Part shown: positions 1-9,170 of the stretch, piece by piece
How positions within the stretch are numbered: the stretch's first letter is position 1
Layout: the number at the start of each line of letters is the position of its first letter
NCBI GenBank assembly: GCA_947367055.1
Contig: CANBCI010000001.1
Location: forward strand, 124,001-188,000
DNA: 64,000 nt
Source: an uncultured Alphaproteobacteria bacterium
GTDB taxonomy: Bacteria; Pseudomonadota; Alphaproteobacteria; Rs-D84
Direction of reading: 5' to 3'
Notes under the pieces: generated by a model
Databases searched by the model: none
Told to the model about the DNA's origin: nothing
The model's input: the letters and a program-made list of their open reading frames with translations, nothing else
Made by a program: the position numbers and the translations under genes

Positions 1-1226
1 CCCAGATTAAGAAGCGACATGGACTCTTCTATATTTTTTGAAATTATGTCATCTTTTATCGCTGTATGTGCAACAATTCCGCGATTTTTTACCGTTCCAA
101 GTATTTTACGCCCCGTATCAAACCCGGATAAAAATTTTTCAACACTGCCGTTAATGCTGGGGCGCGTCATAACGTATTTCACCGTCTGTTCGCCCAGCAG
201 GAAATGTCCGTTTCTATAAATATTATTTATATCAACCTTGGAAAACGCATCACGACGCATTTTTAACAAATCCTCCGTGGTTATCACGCCGGCGGCATAC
301 GCAGCGCAAACCCAGCGGCGCTTTAACGTACCCTCGCGCCACTTGGACGGGATTTTTCCTGCGGCAAATGCGTCCGCAACTTCCTGAGCCGTTTGGGCCA
401 CATCTAGGCGTGCGGCAATATGCGCCATATCGGACGGGCGCTGATACCCGGCCAGCACCAGTGCAATCGCATGCCGGTCCGTAATATTCTTTGCCCCCCC
501 CGTCGCCCGAACCAGTGCGGGCATTGTATCAAATTCCAGGTGGCGACGCACCTGTTCATAGTTTTCATCCCTGTCGCGAATGTTCGTATTGTCGTCGTTC
601 GGCATTTGGCGCAGTTTGCCGTTATCGTCATAAAAATACGTCCACGTCGTTCCCAGTCCATAAGTATACCGGGATTCGCCGACATGTTTTCGCGGGGTCG
701 CACGATACGTTTCCAGTTCGGTCAACCCGACCGCAATATCGGCCCAATATGCATCCAGCGACAAAACAGCGGAACCGGCAACTTCTTTATCGGGGTTTAC
801 TTTGTCGACAATTTCAATTTTTGCGACATTTGAATCATCGCGCGCATCGTCGCGCAGCCTGTTCCCACCGGCAACAATTCCGGCCAGCATCATGTAATAT
901 GTCAGATAAGACAATATCCACGGATGCCTCTGCATAAACTCAACAAATTTGTCATCGACGCTCTCGGTCTTGATTTCCGCCGTAAAGAGAGATTTGTACC
1001 CCCGTTCCATACCGCGCAGCAGCGCATTGTTGACAAGCACAATGTCAAACGTTTTTATCATATATGAAATCAGCGACAACAGAAAATATCCGCCGACCTT
1101 TGCGGTCTGCCCCAGTTTTGATTCCGGATATATCTGCAACAGTCGCCGGCGCGCGTTATCAAATTTTTCCGCCGCCCAATCAGGCCCCCGCCCGATTTTT
1201 TCCGTAGCAGTTTTTTTATTTGCCAT
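1..1226 (-). CDS. Unknown protein, C-terminus cut by the window edge
   Basis: An open frame runs from ATG at 1226 off the left edge, giving at least 408 codons without a stop. I do not recognise the family. Two hydrophobic stretches are visible, residues 45-67 and 103-120, so it may be membrane associated; the rest is soluble, charged and helix-rich. Codon use is typical of its neighbours and the other frames here are broken, which supports it as real. Its start lies 11 bases inside the end of the mucR-like gene, so the two are almost certainly co-transcribed and translationally coupled. No function is assigned; the missing C-terminal part lies outside the window. Confidence 0.75.
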   Translation of the reverse strand, partial: MANKKTATEKIGRGPDWAAEKFDNARRRLLQIYPESKLGQTAKVGGYFLLSLISYMIKTFDIVLVNNALLRGMERGYKSLFTAEIKTESVDDKFVEFMQRHPWILSYLTYYMMLAGIVAGGNRLRDDARDDSNVAKIEIVDKVNPDKEVAGSAVLSLDAYWADIAVGLTELETYRATPRKHVGESRYTYGLGTTWTYFYDDNGKLRQMPNDDNTNIRDRDENYEQVRRHLEFDTMPALVRATGGAKNITDRHAIALVLAGYQRPSDMAHIAARLDVAQTAQEVADAFAAGKIPSKWREGTLKRRWVCAAYAAGVITTEDLLKMRRDAFSKVDINNIYRNGHFLLGEQTVKYVMTRPSINGSVEKFLSGFDTGRKILGTVKNRGIVAHTAIKDDIISKNIEESMSLLNL

Positions 1227-1602
1227 GTTTTGCATCCCTGCCGCTTTTTCCCAACCCCGTCTTTTTCGCAATTGTTGAACGCCGGGCGGCATATGCCGGC
1301 GCAACAAACGGATAATCATCCGGCAAACCCCATTTCGCACGATACTGTTCCGGCGACATACCGAACTTTCGCCGCACATACCGACGCAGCATTATGTGCC
1401 ATGTGCCATCTTCTAGGCACTGAATTTTGTCGTGACGCACGCTGTCTGCAATTTGCTTTGGCGTCGCGACTGCGCCGCGCAGGCTCTCGCGCGCGGCACG
1501 AACCGCCGCATCCATGGACAGGGACGGATTTGCCGCGATCGCCGCCGCCGCCAGATTCGCCACCGCCAGCGCAAATTCGGAATTTTTATCAGTATTTACC
1601 AA
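1216..1602 (-). CDS. MucR/Ros-family transcriptional regulator, zinc site degenerate
   Basis: MucR/Ros proteins are alphaproteobacterial DNA-binding regulators of surface polysaccharide, motility and cell-cycle genes. The 128-residue product carries the family signature near residues 75-115: CLEDG, then YRAKWGLPDDYP, VAPAYAARRS and KKTGLG. The zinc finger of classical members (CxxC then HxxxH) is not intact: the second Cys is Asp and both His positions are Tyr/Phe-like (RRYVRRKFGM). I chose TTG at 1602 because an AAGGTG ribosome site sits about seven bases upstream and the family N-terminus fits; a longer frame to 1752 would add an unrelated hydrophobic leader. Its end overlaps the next gene by 11 bases. 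Confidence 0.9.
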   Translation of the reverse strand: MVNTDKNSEFALAVANLAAAAIAANPSLSMDAAVRAARESLRGAVATPKQIADSVRHDKIQCLEDGTWHIMLRRYVRRKFGMSPEQYRAKWGLPDDYPFVAPAYAARRSTIAKKTGLGKSGRDAKHGK

Positions 1603-1677
1603 TTGCCAACACCTTGTTTTTTTAATAAAATTATTATACCATAAATAAAAAGCAAATAAAACAAAGTAAAACAGATT

Positions 1678-2958
1678 ATGAAAACCGATAACAGACCACT
1701 TGCCGACCAAATGCGCCCAAACACGATTGACGATGTCGTGGGCCAGCGTCAATTGCTGGGGGAAAACGGACTGGTTCGGCGAATGGTTGAAAACGGAAAA
1801 TTATCAAACCTGATTTTATGGGGGCCGCCCGGGTGCGGCAAAACAACAATCGCGCGCGCATTGGCAAATTCCGTTGATATGGATTTTGTGCCAATGTCGG
1901 CAGTGTTTGCCGGAACGGCGGACATAAAAAAAACGATGGAGGCGGCAAAACTGCGACGCGACATCGGACGCAACACTTTGTTGTTCATTGACGAAATACA
2001 CAGATTTAACAAAACGCAGCAGGACACCCTGCTGCCATATCTGGAGGACGGAACCGTGGTCTTTATGGGCGCCACGACCGAAAACCCCAGTTTTAATTTG
2101 AACAACGCATTGCTTTCACGTTGTCATGTCGGCGTGCTGCAGCCGCTGGATACGGAAGATTTGGCCGTCCTGATGACGCGCGCCGAAGATTTTTTAAATA
2201 AAAAACTGCCCCTGGACGCCCAGGCACGAATTCATATGGCGGAAATGGCCGACGGCGATGCGCGATTTTTGCTGAACACGGTGGAATATTTAATCAACGC
2301 AAATTTCAAAGGCGCCCTGTCCCCGGACGAACTGGACAAAGCCGTGCAAAAGCGCGCGCCGATGTCCGACAAATCCGGCGACGAACACTATAACCTGATT
2401 TCCGCCGTGCACAAATCACTGCGCGCATCGGATACAGACGCCGCCCTATATTGGACGGGACGCATGATGACATCCGGCCAGGATCCGATGTATCTGTTTC
2501 GGCGCCTAACCAGATTTGCAATGGAGGACGTGGGCCTGGCCGATCCGAACGCACTGCAAATGGCGATAAGCGCATGGCAGGCATACGAACGCATGGGCAG
2601 TCCAGAGGGGGATTTGGCGCTGACGCAACTTGTCATATATTTGGGTACCGCCCCGAAAAGCACCGCAAACTATCGTGCGCAAAAGGCGGCATATGCCGCC
2701 GCCCGCGAAAATGGCAGTTTGATGCCGCCCAAAAACATTCTAAACGCGCCGACAAAAATGATGCGTGAACTGGGATATGGCGCCGGGTATGTTTATGAGC
2801 CCGATACGGCGTCGGGTTTTTCCGGCCAAAACTGCTTCCCAGAATCCATGCCGCGGCAAAAATTTTATGTTCCGATTGAACGCGGATTTGAACGCGAAAT
2901 AAAAAAGCGCGTTGAATACTGGGACGGACTGCGCGAAAAACTAAATTCAAAAAAATAA
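1678..2958 (+). CDS. rarA: Replication-associated recombination protein A (RarA/MgsA AAA+ ATPase)
   Basis: RarA is a clamp-loader-like AAA+ ATPase that acts at stalled replication forks together with SSB and RecA. The 426-residue product has the usual length. Visible motifs are the N-terminal RPNTIDDVVGQ segment, Walker A GPPGCGKTT at about residue 46, Walker B LLFIDEIHRFN at about residue 100, sensor 1 GATTENPSF and the arginine finger region LLSRCHV, followed by the family C-terminal tetramerisation domain. It is convergent with fabD, with only four bases between the stop codons, and divergent from mucR. The ribosome site is weak (AAAGTAAAACAG). No oddities. Confidence 0.97.
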   Translation: MKTDNRPLADQMRPNTIDDVVGQRQLLGENGLVRRMVENGKLSNLILWGPPGCGKTTIARALANSVDMDFVPMSAVFAGTADIKKTMEAAKLRRDIGRNTLLFIDEIHRFNKTQQDTLLPYLEDGTVVFMGATTENPSFNLNNALLSRCHVGVLQPLDTEDLAVLMTRAEDFLNKKLPLDAQARIHMAEMADGDARFLLNTVEYLINANFKGALSPDELDKAVQKRAPMSDKSGDEHYNLISAVHKSLRASDTDAALYWTGRMMTSGQDPMYLFRRLTRFAMEDVGLADPNALQMAISAWQAYERMGSPEGDLALTQLVIYLGTAPKSTANYRAQKAAYAAARENGSLMPPKNILNAPTKMMRELGYGAGYVYEPDTASGFSGQNCFPESMPRQKFYVPIERGFEREIKKRVEYWDGLREKLNSKK

Positions 2959-2962
2959 CAAT

Positions 2963-3931
2963 TTACAAAGTATGCGCAATTGCCGCGGACAATTCATTTA
3001 ACATATTCTTTACATTTGAAAAAGTGTCTGTATTGGAACATGTGCATCCGACATTTGCGCGGTTAATCAGTCCGGTCAATGTGCGCCCCGGGCCGAGTTC
3101 ATATGCGCGCGTAATATTATAATTGGGGAAATTTTCCATTATCTCCAGCCAGCGGACACCATGCGTCATCTGGTCGGCCAGCGCATCTTTGATATCCATG
3201 GGGTTAGACATTACGTTGCCGGTTTGATTTGAGAACCAATTTGTTTTCGGCGGCGCAATTTCTATTTTTTCCAAATGCTTTCTTAATAATTTCTCCGCGC
3301 CGCTCATCAACGCGCAATGTGCGGGCACAGAAATATTCAGGCGCTTTGCCACGCGCGCGCCACTATGACGCGCCGCCGCAAGCACCGCGTCAAGCGCCTC
3401 GTTCTGACCGCTTATTATAAATTGGTCGCACGCATTGTGATTGGCAATTTCGGCATACCCGTGCCCGGTAGAGGCAAGCAATGCTTTCTCTACCCCCCCC
3501 CGGTCCAATCCGACGATTGCGCCCATTCCGCCGCCGTCTTTGTTGGTCATTGACATATATGTGGAACGCGCGGTCAATACGTTAAGTGCATCTTTTATTT
3601 TCATACTGCCTATACAATACAATGCCGAATACTGCCCCATTGAGTGTCCGGACATCGCATAGGCAATCTTATACAAAGGCATAGCAAATTCAGATTCTAT
3701 TATTCTGGCAATGGCAACGGAATGCGCAAATGTCGCCAATGATGTATTTTCTGCCATCGTCAATTTTTGGGCGGGCCCATTAAAACATATGTCGGCAATA
3801 TTGCGACCGGTAATTGTTTCTATTTCTTCAAATGCGTAACGCACAACGGCAAATTCACTAAAAATATCTTTTGCCATACCAACATACTGGGCACCCTGTC
3901 CGGGAAAAACAAATATTATTTTTTCTTTCAT
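2963..3931 (-). CDS. fabD: Malonyl-CoA:ACP transacylase (FabD)
   Basis: FabD transfers malonyl from CoA to acyl carrier protein to feed fatty-acid elongation in the cytoplasm. The 322-residue protein shows FPGQGAQ at the N-terminus, the nucleophile motif GHSMGQYSAL (usually GHSLGEYSAL), the substrate Arg in LTARSTYMS and the catalytic His in VPAHCALM. I start at ATG 3931 rather than the longer in-frame ATG at 3988, because MKEKIIFVFPGQG is the normal family start and because a perfect promoter overlaps the upstream codons. fabD stands alone here, away from other fab genes. There is no clear ribosome site, consistent with a nearly leaderless message. Confidence 0.95.
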   Translation of the reverse strand: MKEKIIFVFPGQGAQYVGMAKDIFSEFAVVRYAFEEIETITGRNIADICFNGPAQKLTMAENTSLATFAHSVAIARIIESEFAMPLYKIAYAMSGHSMGQYSALYCIGSMKIKDALNVLTARSTYMSMTNKDGGGMGAIVGLDRGGVEKALLASTGHGYAEIANHNACDQFIISGQNEALDAVLAAARHSGARVAKRLNISVPAHCALMSGAEKLLRKHLEKIEIAPPKTNWFSNQTGNVMSNPMDIKDALADQMTHGVRWLEIMENFPNYNITRAYELGPGRTLTGLINRANVGCTCSNTDTFSNVKNMLNELSAAIAHTL

Positions 3932-3941
3932 AATGCCAAGC

Positions 3942-3970
3942 ATTATAACACAAATATAATATTTTGTCAA
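3942..3970 (-). promoter_or_regulatory. Consensus sigma-70 promoter of fabD
   Basis: On the minus strand TTGACA (3970-3965) and TATAAT (3947-3942) are separated by exactly 17 bases, a full consensus match. The predicted start site lies about three or four bases before the fabD ATG at 3931, so the transcript would have almost no 5' leader. An upstream in-frame ATG overlaps the TATAAT box and therefore cannot be on the message. Confidence 0.85.
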
Positions 3971-3979
3971 TGATTTTAT

Positions 3980-4010
3980 ATAAAACAACCCCGCACTTAA
4001 ACGGTGCGGG
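3980..4010 (-). terminator. Intrinsic terminator of the 239-residue beta-barrel gene
   Basis: CCCGCAC (3990-3996) and GTGCGGG (4004-4010) form a seven-pair stem with a seven-base loop. On the minus strand it is followed by TTGTTTTAT. It lies just after the stop codon at 4018 and just before the fabD promoter. Confidence 0.8.
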
Positions 4011-4017
4011 ATTTTTA

Positions 4018-4737
4018 TTAAAACAGAATATTGACCTTGACGCCCGCCTGTACATCGTCACTTTCAAATTCATAATCTATGTGACCTATGTACTGTGTGC
4101 GGCCGTATTGACGGACAATCTTTCCACCCAGCCATTCCTGATCATAATCCGGATTTGTCGCCTTGCGCCATGTGAAGTTCGCGCCCAGCCTCCAATCGGG
4201 GGCAATGCGGAAATATGCCTCGGGCATGAAATCTATGTACGCCATGCCGCGCTTGTCATCAAAAATCCAATTTGACTTTATCGTTGCGGCCAATGTCATC
4301 CCAGTCCACTGACGACCGAAACGCAGACCCGCATAATATGTCGAATCAGCAAAATACGGTGTGCGCACATGCGAAGAGCCGCCAATTTTCACACCGAACA
4401 TTACATCCGATATTATTCGTTCCGAATTGTCCGCCGCGGTCGCCATGCGATATGTCGCCCCCAAATCAACGGCGGAAAATCCGTCTTCATCGTCTTTGAA
4501 ATCTTCCTGGTAATGAATATTCGCGCTGACACTCAATCTGTCGTTCAGGCCATATGACGCGACCTGCCCCAAACGCAGGATATGATCCCAATACACCAGG
4601 CTGGTTTGCGACAATATCGCATTATCCTGTAGCATATACAACGGATCGGCCGTATCACGCGCCAACACGTCATTAGCCTGTGCGGCACCGCAAAAGCCCG
4701 CCCCTATTATTAAAACCGGTAAAAATTTACACCTCAT
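4018..4737 (-). CDS. Outer-membrane beta-barrel protein, function unknown
   Basis: A 239-residue exported protein. The N-terminus is a typical signal peptide (MRCKFLPVLIIGAGFCGAAQA, cleavage after AQA). The mature part alternates hydrophobic and polar residues in many short strands (for example YRMATAAD, RFGRQWTGMTLAATIK, WRLGANFTW) and ends in a C-terminal Phe preceded by a beta strand (VQAGVKVNILF), the usual barrel-assembly signal. It resembles small OmpW/transporter-like barrels in general layout only. The neighbouring upstream gene encodes a larger barrel; 80 bases separate them, so they may be one transcript, and a terminator follows this gene. Confidence 0.8.
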   Translation of the reverse strand: MRCKFLPVLIIGAGFCGAAQANDVLARDTADPLYMLQDNAILSQTSLVYWDHILRLGQVASYGLNDRLSVSANIHYQEDFKDDEDGFSAVDLGATYRMATAADNSERIISDVMFGVKIGGSSHVRTPYFADSTYYAGLRFGRQWTGMTLAATIKSNWIFDDKRGMAYIDFMPEAYFRIAPDWRLGANFTWRKATNPDYDQEWLGGKIVRQYGRTQYIGHIDYEFESDDVQAGVKVNILF

Positions 4738-4817
4738 AATAACACACCCCGTTTGTTATGTAAGCATCACACGCGCATGCGCGCCGATGCGGCGCGCATT
4801 TGCCCGTGCAATATTGG

Positions 4818-6074
4818 TTAGAAATAAAATATAGCCTGCAGACCGATTGATGTTTCCGCATAATCCTTTAGTTTTACGGAACCGATATTGGTCAGACTGT
4901 TAAATCCGACGGCAGGTTCCATGAAATACAGCGACAAATGTTTGTCATTTGCACTGTCGTAAAATGCGGTTTCCGCATACAGGTTCAACGCGAACCAATC
5001 GTTCGGCTGCCAGCCAATTGCGCCGCGAACGGCCGCCTGGTTGTGCCAGTCATAGTATCCGAACACACCTTCTAGGTTAAGCGTCCAGTCCTCGTCTAAA
5101 ACTGTAAAGACACCAAGGCCGCCCTCTGCATAGAATATATTGTCGTCCACATTTGTCTTGTACGCGATATAGGTCATCGCATAGTTGTCTTTATCCTTGT
5201 TTTCGACGGCGTTTCCATATGTATTCCCGTCAAAATTCACATACCAGCCACGCGCCAGTCCGTATATTGTCGACGAGCCCACTTTATAGCCGCCCTTTAA
5301 TTCCAGAATGAAATTATTCGCAATATCCTTTTGATGCTGGAAATAACCGGAAACATTGGCAATCCATTTATCATTGTCAATGAAACGCCAACGCGCCCCT
5401 ATTCCGTACAGGTTCAAGTCATTATCGTCATCCTTGTCATCGGGAATAAGCGGATCGTCCCATTTGAATTTATATTCCGAAAAATCATAACGCAGCATCG
5501 CCATAAGCGCGACCGTGTCCGTTATACCGTAACTGAAATCTTCTTGGACTGAAAACTGGTTCATGTTCCATTTGGACTTCAGCCAGTCAAACAGCAATTG
5601 ATTGCTAACCGCGTCTGGAACGGTCTGATGTATATCAAACTTGTACGAATTGGTTAAGTATGAAAAATCCGTAACAGAACCGAATTTCCCCTTTAACGGC
5701 TGAAAGAACGGATGCGCCAAATAATATTTGCGCTTCATTTCACGACGCACGGTTTCCGCGCGTGTTGTACGAACCGTTGTCTGCGTCGTTGTCATGGTTG
5801 ACGACGTGCGGGCCGCATCATAATTCTTGTACAATGCGCTGCGGTTCTGCGGCGCGGTGTAATATATGTTTTTCCCGTCGCCGGCGTTATATGTGCGGTT
5901 AGTTGTACGCGTTTCGTATTTTTGATAATTTACGTTTTCACGCGTGCGCGTTGCCGGCATCCCGGTTAGGTCCGCACTGGACGCGGCACGCGTTCCACCA
6001 TTTGGCGCCGCCAAAACAGGCGACATACCGAACAGCGCAACCGCCCAAACAAACAAAGACATCTGCTTTTTCAT
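4818..6074 (-). CDS. Outer-membrane beta-barrel protein with disordered N-terminal region
   Basis: A 418-residue exported protein with a signal peptide (cleavage near VLAAPNG, residue 23). Residues about 25-115 are Thr/Arg/Asn-rich and low in hydrophobics, probably a periplasmic linker; residues 120-418 are repeated amphipathic beta strands ending in LQAIFYF, a C-terminal aromatic barrel signal. Asp-rich turns (DPLIPDDKDDDNDLN) suggest surface or periplasmic loops. No family is recognised. The ribosome site AAGGAG precedes the ATG by about eight bases. It lies upstream of the smaller barrel gene in the same orientation, suggesting a related envelope role. Confidence 0.8.
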   Translation of the reverse strand: MKKQMSLFVWAVALFGMSPVLAAPNGGTRAASSADLTGMPATRTRENVNYQKYETRTTNRTYNAGDGKNIYYTAPQNRSALYKNYDAARTSSTMTTTQTTVRTTRAETVRREMKRKYYLAHPFFQPLKGKFGSVTDFSYLTNSYKFDIHQTVPDAVSNQLLFDWLKSKWNMNQFSVQEDFSYGITDTVALMAMLRYDFSEYKFKWDDPLIPDDKDDDNDLNLYGIGARWRFIDNDKWIANVSGYFQHQKDIANNFILELKGGYKVGSSTIYGLARGWYVNFDGNTYGNAVENKDKDNYAMTYIAYKTNVDDNIFYAEGGLGVFTVLDEDWTLNLEGVFGYYDWHNQAAVRGAIGWQPNDWFALNLYAETAFYDSANDKHLSLYFMEPAVGFNSLTNIGSVKLKDYAETSIGLQAIFYF

Positions 6075-6144
6075 GATATAAATTCTCCTTGAATATAAAC
6101 ATTATATCACAAATCGGCATCGCAAAAAAGCATTAAAATATAAG

Positions 6145-6174
6145 AAAAAAGGCCGGCATTTACCGGCCTTTTTT
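6145..6174 (-). terminator. Terminator after ftsK
   Basis: GGCCGG (6151-6156) pairs with CCGGCC (6163-6168) across a six-base loop, flanked by A-runs and T-runs on both sides, so it can act in both directions. It begins within the ftsK stop codon and closes the long yajC-to-ftsK gene run. Confidence 0.85.
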
Positions 6175-8422
6175 ACAATATATGACGTTTGTTGTTTGCA
6201 TCAGGCGGACTGACAATTCCTTCCTGTTCCATGCGTTCCATAAAGCCGGCGGCCTTGTTATAGCCGACCTGCAGCCTGCGCTGAATATATGAAATCGTCG
6301 GCTTTTTATCGCGCAACACGCATTCCTTTGCCTGGGTGTAAAGATCGGCATCCTTTTCCGCCTTGCCCGGGACGGCCGGCGGCATTCCCGGTATTGCGGC
6401 ATCATCGGCGTCATCAACAATTCCCGCAACATATTCCGGTTCGCCCTGCGCCTTTAGGAAATCTGCAACCTGGTTTATTTCCGTGTTTTCTATGAATGCG
6501 CCGTGAATGCGCACCGGTACGCGGCCGGCTTCGCTGAACAACATGTCGCCACACGCCAACAGATTTTCCGCGCCCTTTTCACCCAATGTCGTCATGGAGT
6601 CTATATTACTGCGCGCCTGGAAAGAAATACGCGTCGGGAAATTCGCCTTGATAACACCGGTAATCGTCGTAGCGTCCGGACGCTGGGTCGCCATAACCAG
6701 ATGAATTCCGGCCGCGCGCGCCTTTTGCGCCAGGCGCTGCACACAAAGTTCGACATCCTTGCGCGCAATTGTCATAAGGTCCGCAACCTCGTCTATGATG
6801 ACGACCAAATACGGCATATCGGACATGTCGACTTCCTGGGTTTCAAATTCCAGTTCGCCGGTTTCCGGATCCGTTCCGACCGCGACCTGACGTGTCAAGA
6901 CTTCGCCCGCCGCCCTCTTTTTTGCAATCGCTTCGTTATAGCCTTCAATATTCTGAACCCCCAGCATCTGCAGACGTTTGTAACGTTCCTCCATTTCGCG
7001 GACAGACCATTTAAGACCGTTCACCGCTTCGTTCGCATCCTTCATAACGGGCGTGATCAAATGCGGGATGTCATCCCAAAGCGTAAAGTCGACACCCTTG
7101 GGGTCAACAATCATCAGTTTGCATTTGTCAGGTGTAAAATGATATAAAATCGACATTATGATTGATTGAACAAACACGGACTTGCCCGACCCGGTGCGCC
7201 CTGCAATCAAAACATGCGGCATTTTGGCCAAATCAAAGTACATGGGATTTCCGCCAATGTCCACACCCAGCGCCAACGGAATCTTGTATTTACTGTTAAC
7301 GAACAACTGGTTGTCGACAAGCGACTGCATGCGGACCGTCTGGCGGTTCAGGTTCACCATTTCAACACCAATAAGTTCCGTTCGCGGTATATGCGCGATA
7401 CGGATATTTTCCGTCGCCATGGCGCGCGTCATGTCCTTAACGGTTTTGCTGATGTCCACCATGCGCACACCGCTTTCGGGCATAAATTCGTAAAGCGTCA
7501 CAATCGGCCCGGGACGTATTCCAACCACACGACCGCGAACGCCGTATTCGGCAAAATGAACCTCCATGGCGGCAGCGTTGCGCTTTAATTCCGGGGTTAC
7601 AATATTTTTTCCAAAATTGGAACGTTCCAAAAAGCGCGGATCCGGCAATTCATAATCATGACCTTCTTCGCGTGCACGTCCGCGGCGTGACGCACGGCGC
7701 GTGGTGCTGCGTGATTGGCGGCGCGACGCGCGTTTCTGTGTGGCAACCGCATCCTCGTCTTCTTCATCGTCATCCGGCGCTTCTTCCGCCTCATATTCTT
7801 GGTCAATTTCCTCATAATCACCGGGATTTGCCGGGGAAACCAAATGAAATACGGACAAAATCCACCGAATGGACCGATAGATCATTTTTATTGCCGACAC
7901 GATATTGGCCCATCTTATATTAAGCAGCATCGCCCCCAGCAATAAAAACACCGCAAGCGCGATAAAACCAACCGCAAGCCCCCATGCCCCGAGCAATCTG
8001 GATACATCGGCCCCGGCAATTGCACCGACCAGCCCGCCATAGGTCGCCATTGGGGCAATTATGCCAAATCCGGCCGCCCCGGCAAATGTTGCGATAAAGC
8101 CGCGCAATAGATCATATTCGGGCGCCGTCCCCAGTCCGCCACCAATCATAAGAACAAGGCCCGCCCGCATAATGCACAGCAGTACGAACAAACTGGGGAC
8201 AAAACCGACAAAATACCTTATCGCGCCGACAATGTTCCCCATAAATGACTGTGTTCCAAATGTGCCGGCGGCCGCAAAACCGTCCAAATACGGATTATGA
8301 AAAAACAATGCCACGGTCGCCCAAATCCCCAGCGCCAACATCACAACCCCCAGCACCCGGGAAAAAACGCTTTTTATTGCGCCCGATACGCTGTCCGGTA
8401 AAAATTTCGATTTCCTTTCCAT
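6173..8422 (-). CDS. ftsK: DNA translocase FtsK
   Basis: FtsK is the septal DNA pump that clears and sorts chromosome termini and activates XerCD recombination. The 749-residue protein has an N-terminal block of membrane segments (residues about 18-170), an acidic then Arg-rich linker (about 200-255), the motor with Walker A GRTGSGKSV near residue 410 and Walker B VVIIDEVADLM near 543, and a C-terminal winged-helix gamma domain (about 690-749, PTISYIQRRLQVGYNKA) that reads KOPS-type sequences. The linker is shorter than in E. coli, as is usual for compact FtsK/SpoIIIE proteins. A terminator follows directly. An XerC/D gene lies at 17.2 kb. Confidence 0.97.
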   Translation of the reverse strand: MERKSKFLPDSVSGAIKSVFSRVLGVVMLALGIWATVALFFHNPYLDGFAAAGTFGTQSFMGNIVGAIRYFVGFVPSLFVLLCIMRAGLVLMIGGGLGTAPEYDLLRGFIATFAGAAGFGIIAPMATYGGLVGAIAGADVSRLLGAWGLAVGFIALAVFLLLGAMLLNIRWANIVSAIKMIYRSIRWILSVFHLVSPANPGDYEEIDQEYEAEEAPDDDEEDEDAVATQKRASRRQSRSTTRRASRRGRAREEGHDYELPDPRFLERSNFGKNIVTPELKRNAAAMEVHFAEYGVRGRVVGIRPGPIVTLYEFMPESGVRMVDISKTVKDMTRAMATENIRIAHIPRTELIGVEMVNLNRQTVRMQSLVDNQLFVNSKYKIPLALGVDIGGNPMYFDLAKMPHVLIAGRTGSGKSVFVQSIIMSILYHFTPDKCKLMIVDPKGVDFTLWDDIPHLITPVMKDANEAVNGLKWSVREMEERYKRLQMLGVQNIEGYNEAIAKKRAAGEVLTRQVAVGTDPETGELEFETQEVDMSDMPYLVVIIDEVADLMTIARKDVELCVQRLAQKARAAGIHLVMATQRPDATTITGVIKANFPTRISFQARSNIDSMTTLGEKGAENLLACGDMLFSEAGRVPVRIHGAFIENTEINQVADFLKAQGEPEYVAGIVDDADDAAIPGMPPAVPGKAEKDADLYTQAKECVLRDKKPTISYIQRRLQVGYNKAAGFMERMEQEGIVSPPDANNKRHIL

Positions 8423-8477
8423 CTTTTATCCCCCGATATCCAAGGCCTGTTCCACAAATACTGCGATTCGACAAAAT

Positions 8478-9161
8478 CTAAATACGGGAACATATTGCCG
8501 ATTTTGCAAAGTCCGCAAACACCATTCCAACAAAGGCGCCGAGCAGAATATCCGTGGGCCAATGCGCACCTGCGCATACCCTTGACACACCAATAACAAT
8601 CGCCAACGACCATGTCAGCCATTTATATTTTGGCGCCAACAATCCTATCATTACAAGTCCCGCAAAAGACACCGCCGTATGGCCGGACGGCATCGAATTA
8701 AATGCCCATTCTGTTGACGGCGGAAAGAATCCGGTCATATTTAACGCCTCAAAAAATATGGGTCGTGCACGGCCAATAACCGTTTTTAACAACTTTACCG
8801 CAACGCCCGTCCCGAAAACGGAGCAAAATATAAAAAACGCATAACTAGTCTTTGTTTTTTCTATAAAATCCACAAAAACTGCCCTAATATTAAACCATTT
8901 TATGTTTTTTGCCACAGATTCCGTTGTGTTTACTCTTTTTTTAATATATACAAGCAGGACCGCCACACCGGATAAAACAATCCAATTTTTCCAATCAAAA
9001 ATAACCCCTGCTATATTGGCCCAATGTCCATCAAAATTACGCAGGAATAAAAACAACGGCTTGTCATACCAAAAAATGCCGGCAAAGGTCAGCGCCAACA
9101 TTATCACTGATGCCACCAGCAACCGTTTCCACTTTATCTTATTTTCACTTGTTAAAAACAT
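8478..9161 (-). CDS. PAP2-family membrane phosphatase
   Basis: A 227-residue multi-pass membrane protein of the phosphatidic-acid phosphatase type 2 superfamily. All three catalytic motifs are present: KTVIGRARP (KxxxxxxRP), the MPSGHTAVS motif carrying PSGH, and SRVCAGAHWPTD (SRxxxxxHxxxD). At least five hydrophobic segments surround them, placing the active site on the periplasmic face. Members dephosphorylate undecaprenyl diphosphate, phosphatidylglycerophosphate or lipid A; the sequence alone does not decide which. It follows the S41-like gene by nine bases and precedes ftsK, so it appears to be part of the same transcript. A role in recycling the cell-wall lipid carrier would suit this context but is an inference. 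Confidence 0.9.
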   Translation of the reverse strand: MFLTSENKIKWKRLLVASVIMLALTFAGIFWYDKPLFLFLRNFDGHWANIAGVIFDWKNWIVLSGVAVLLVYIKKRVNTTESVAKNIKWFNIRAVFVDFIEKTKTSYAFFIFCSVFGTGVAVKLLKTVIGRARPIFFEALNMTGFFPPSTEWAFNSMPSGHTAVSFAGLVMIGLLAPKYKWLTWSLAIVIGVSRVCAGAHWPTDILLGAFVGMVFADFAKSAICSRI

Positions 9162-9170
9162 TTCCGTGCC

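Noticed and set aside
404-937. Several open frames on both strands at the left end
   Set aside because: They are shadows of the minus-strand frame that runs from 1226 off the window; that frame has better codon use and an upstream overlap with the mucR-like gene.
3932-3988. Longer fabD frame starting at 3988
   Set aside because: The extra codons include the TATAAT and TTGACA boxes of the fabD promoter and do not match the family N-terminus.
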